From CAVTPU01 sp963736695 (lineage in GTDB: Bacteria; Actinomycetota; Actinomycetes; Mycobacteriales; Micromonosporaceae), in NCBI GenBank assembly GCA_963736695.1, contig CAVTPU010000001.1, positions 124,001 to 188,000 of the forward strand: a DNA stretch of 64,000 nucleotides, given 5' to 3'. Positions 63,976-64,000 of the stretch are shown here, piece after piece. A model generated the notes under the pieces. The model had not been told where the DNA came from. It worked only from the letters and a program-made list of their open reading frames with translations, and searched no databases. The number at the start of each line of letters is the position of its first letter. Within the stretch, counting starts at the first letter, position 1. The translations under genes and the position numbers were made by a program.

Positions 63976-64000
63976 TGCAGCCCGTGGCCGCGCAAACGAC
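63975..64000 (+). CDS. start of a downstream gene, probably zwf
   Basis: ATG 63975 overlaps the pgi stop (TGATG); only MQPVAAQT is visible. In many actinobacteria tkt-tal-pgi is followed by zwf (glucose-6-phosphate dehydrogenase), so this is the guess by context alone. Confidence 0.35.

Overview
The window is a high-GC actinobacterial chromosome segment (phylum Actinomycetota). This rests on several things seen here: the fabG-fabI (mabA-inhA) pair near a ferrochelatase gene, a SUF operon headed by sufR, the ctaA/ctaB/tkt/tal/pgi block, an AcnR-type TetR regulator, an actinobacterial Vms1-like release factor (acVLRF1), type VII secretion substrates, frequent GTG/TTG starts and probable leaderless starts. 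A Glycomycetales- or Micromonosporales-like lineage is my guess, but the sequence alone does not settle the genus.

Layout. 0-4.3 kb: hemH (partial), two bacterial PH-domain membrane proteins, fabI, fabG. 4.4-4.8 kb: an unlisted small-ORF locus with a start-codon hairpin, a zinc-ribbon reading frame interrupted by one TGA, and a 29-residue membrane peptide. 4.9-8.1 kb: MoxR / DUF58 / VWA operon. 8.3-15 kb: tandem terminators, a FlK-like thioesterase, an MBL-fold hydrolase, asnB, an Xaa-Pro aminopeptidase and a leucine-rich-repeat protein. 15.2-18.9 kb: an S1P-lyase-like PLP enzyme with a FGGY kinase, and a VOC protein. 19-25.8 kb: acnA, a RIO kinase, a broken AbiEi-like gene, a NUDIX hydrolase and an acnR-like TetR gene. 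Matching operator-like palindromes lie in front of both acnA and acnR. 25.8-33.6 kb: an ABC exporter, enoyl-CoA hydratase, a small HTH protein, a membrane protein, an ABC-F protein, acVLRF1 and an isochorismatase-type hydrolase.

33.8-43.5 kb is an accessory region, visibly richer in A/T. It holds a lipoprotein, an RHS fragment, a NodB deacetylase, a LysE exporter and then a run of immunity-type genes separated by remnants of polymorphic toxins (RHS YD repeats, a Hint fragment, toxin C-termini) and a transposase remnant. It reads as a graveyard or reservoir of contact-dependent toxin/immunity cassettes. 43.7-50.4 kb is the complete SUF operon (sufR-B-D-Rieske-C-S-U-DUF59), translationally coupled throughout. 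50.5-51.9 kb: an AAA/DUF4143 ATPase preceded by a six-copy, exactly 23-bp-period repeat array. 52-64 kb: ctaA and ctaB flank a type VII secretion toxin operon (YbaB-like, EspC-like, WXG-like, CdiA-type tRNase, SitI3-type immunity), followed by the pentose-phosphate block tkt-tal-pgi and the first codons of a next gene.

Several otherwise conserved genes (tkt twice, tal, the DUF58 gene, the PLP enzyme, a membrane protein twice) change reading frame, and every resolvable shift is equivalent to +1 nt. Insertion-type sequence errors are the simplest explanation. The frame junctions are given so they can be checked.
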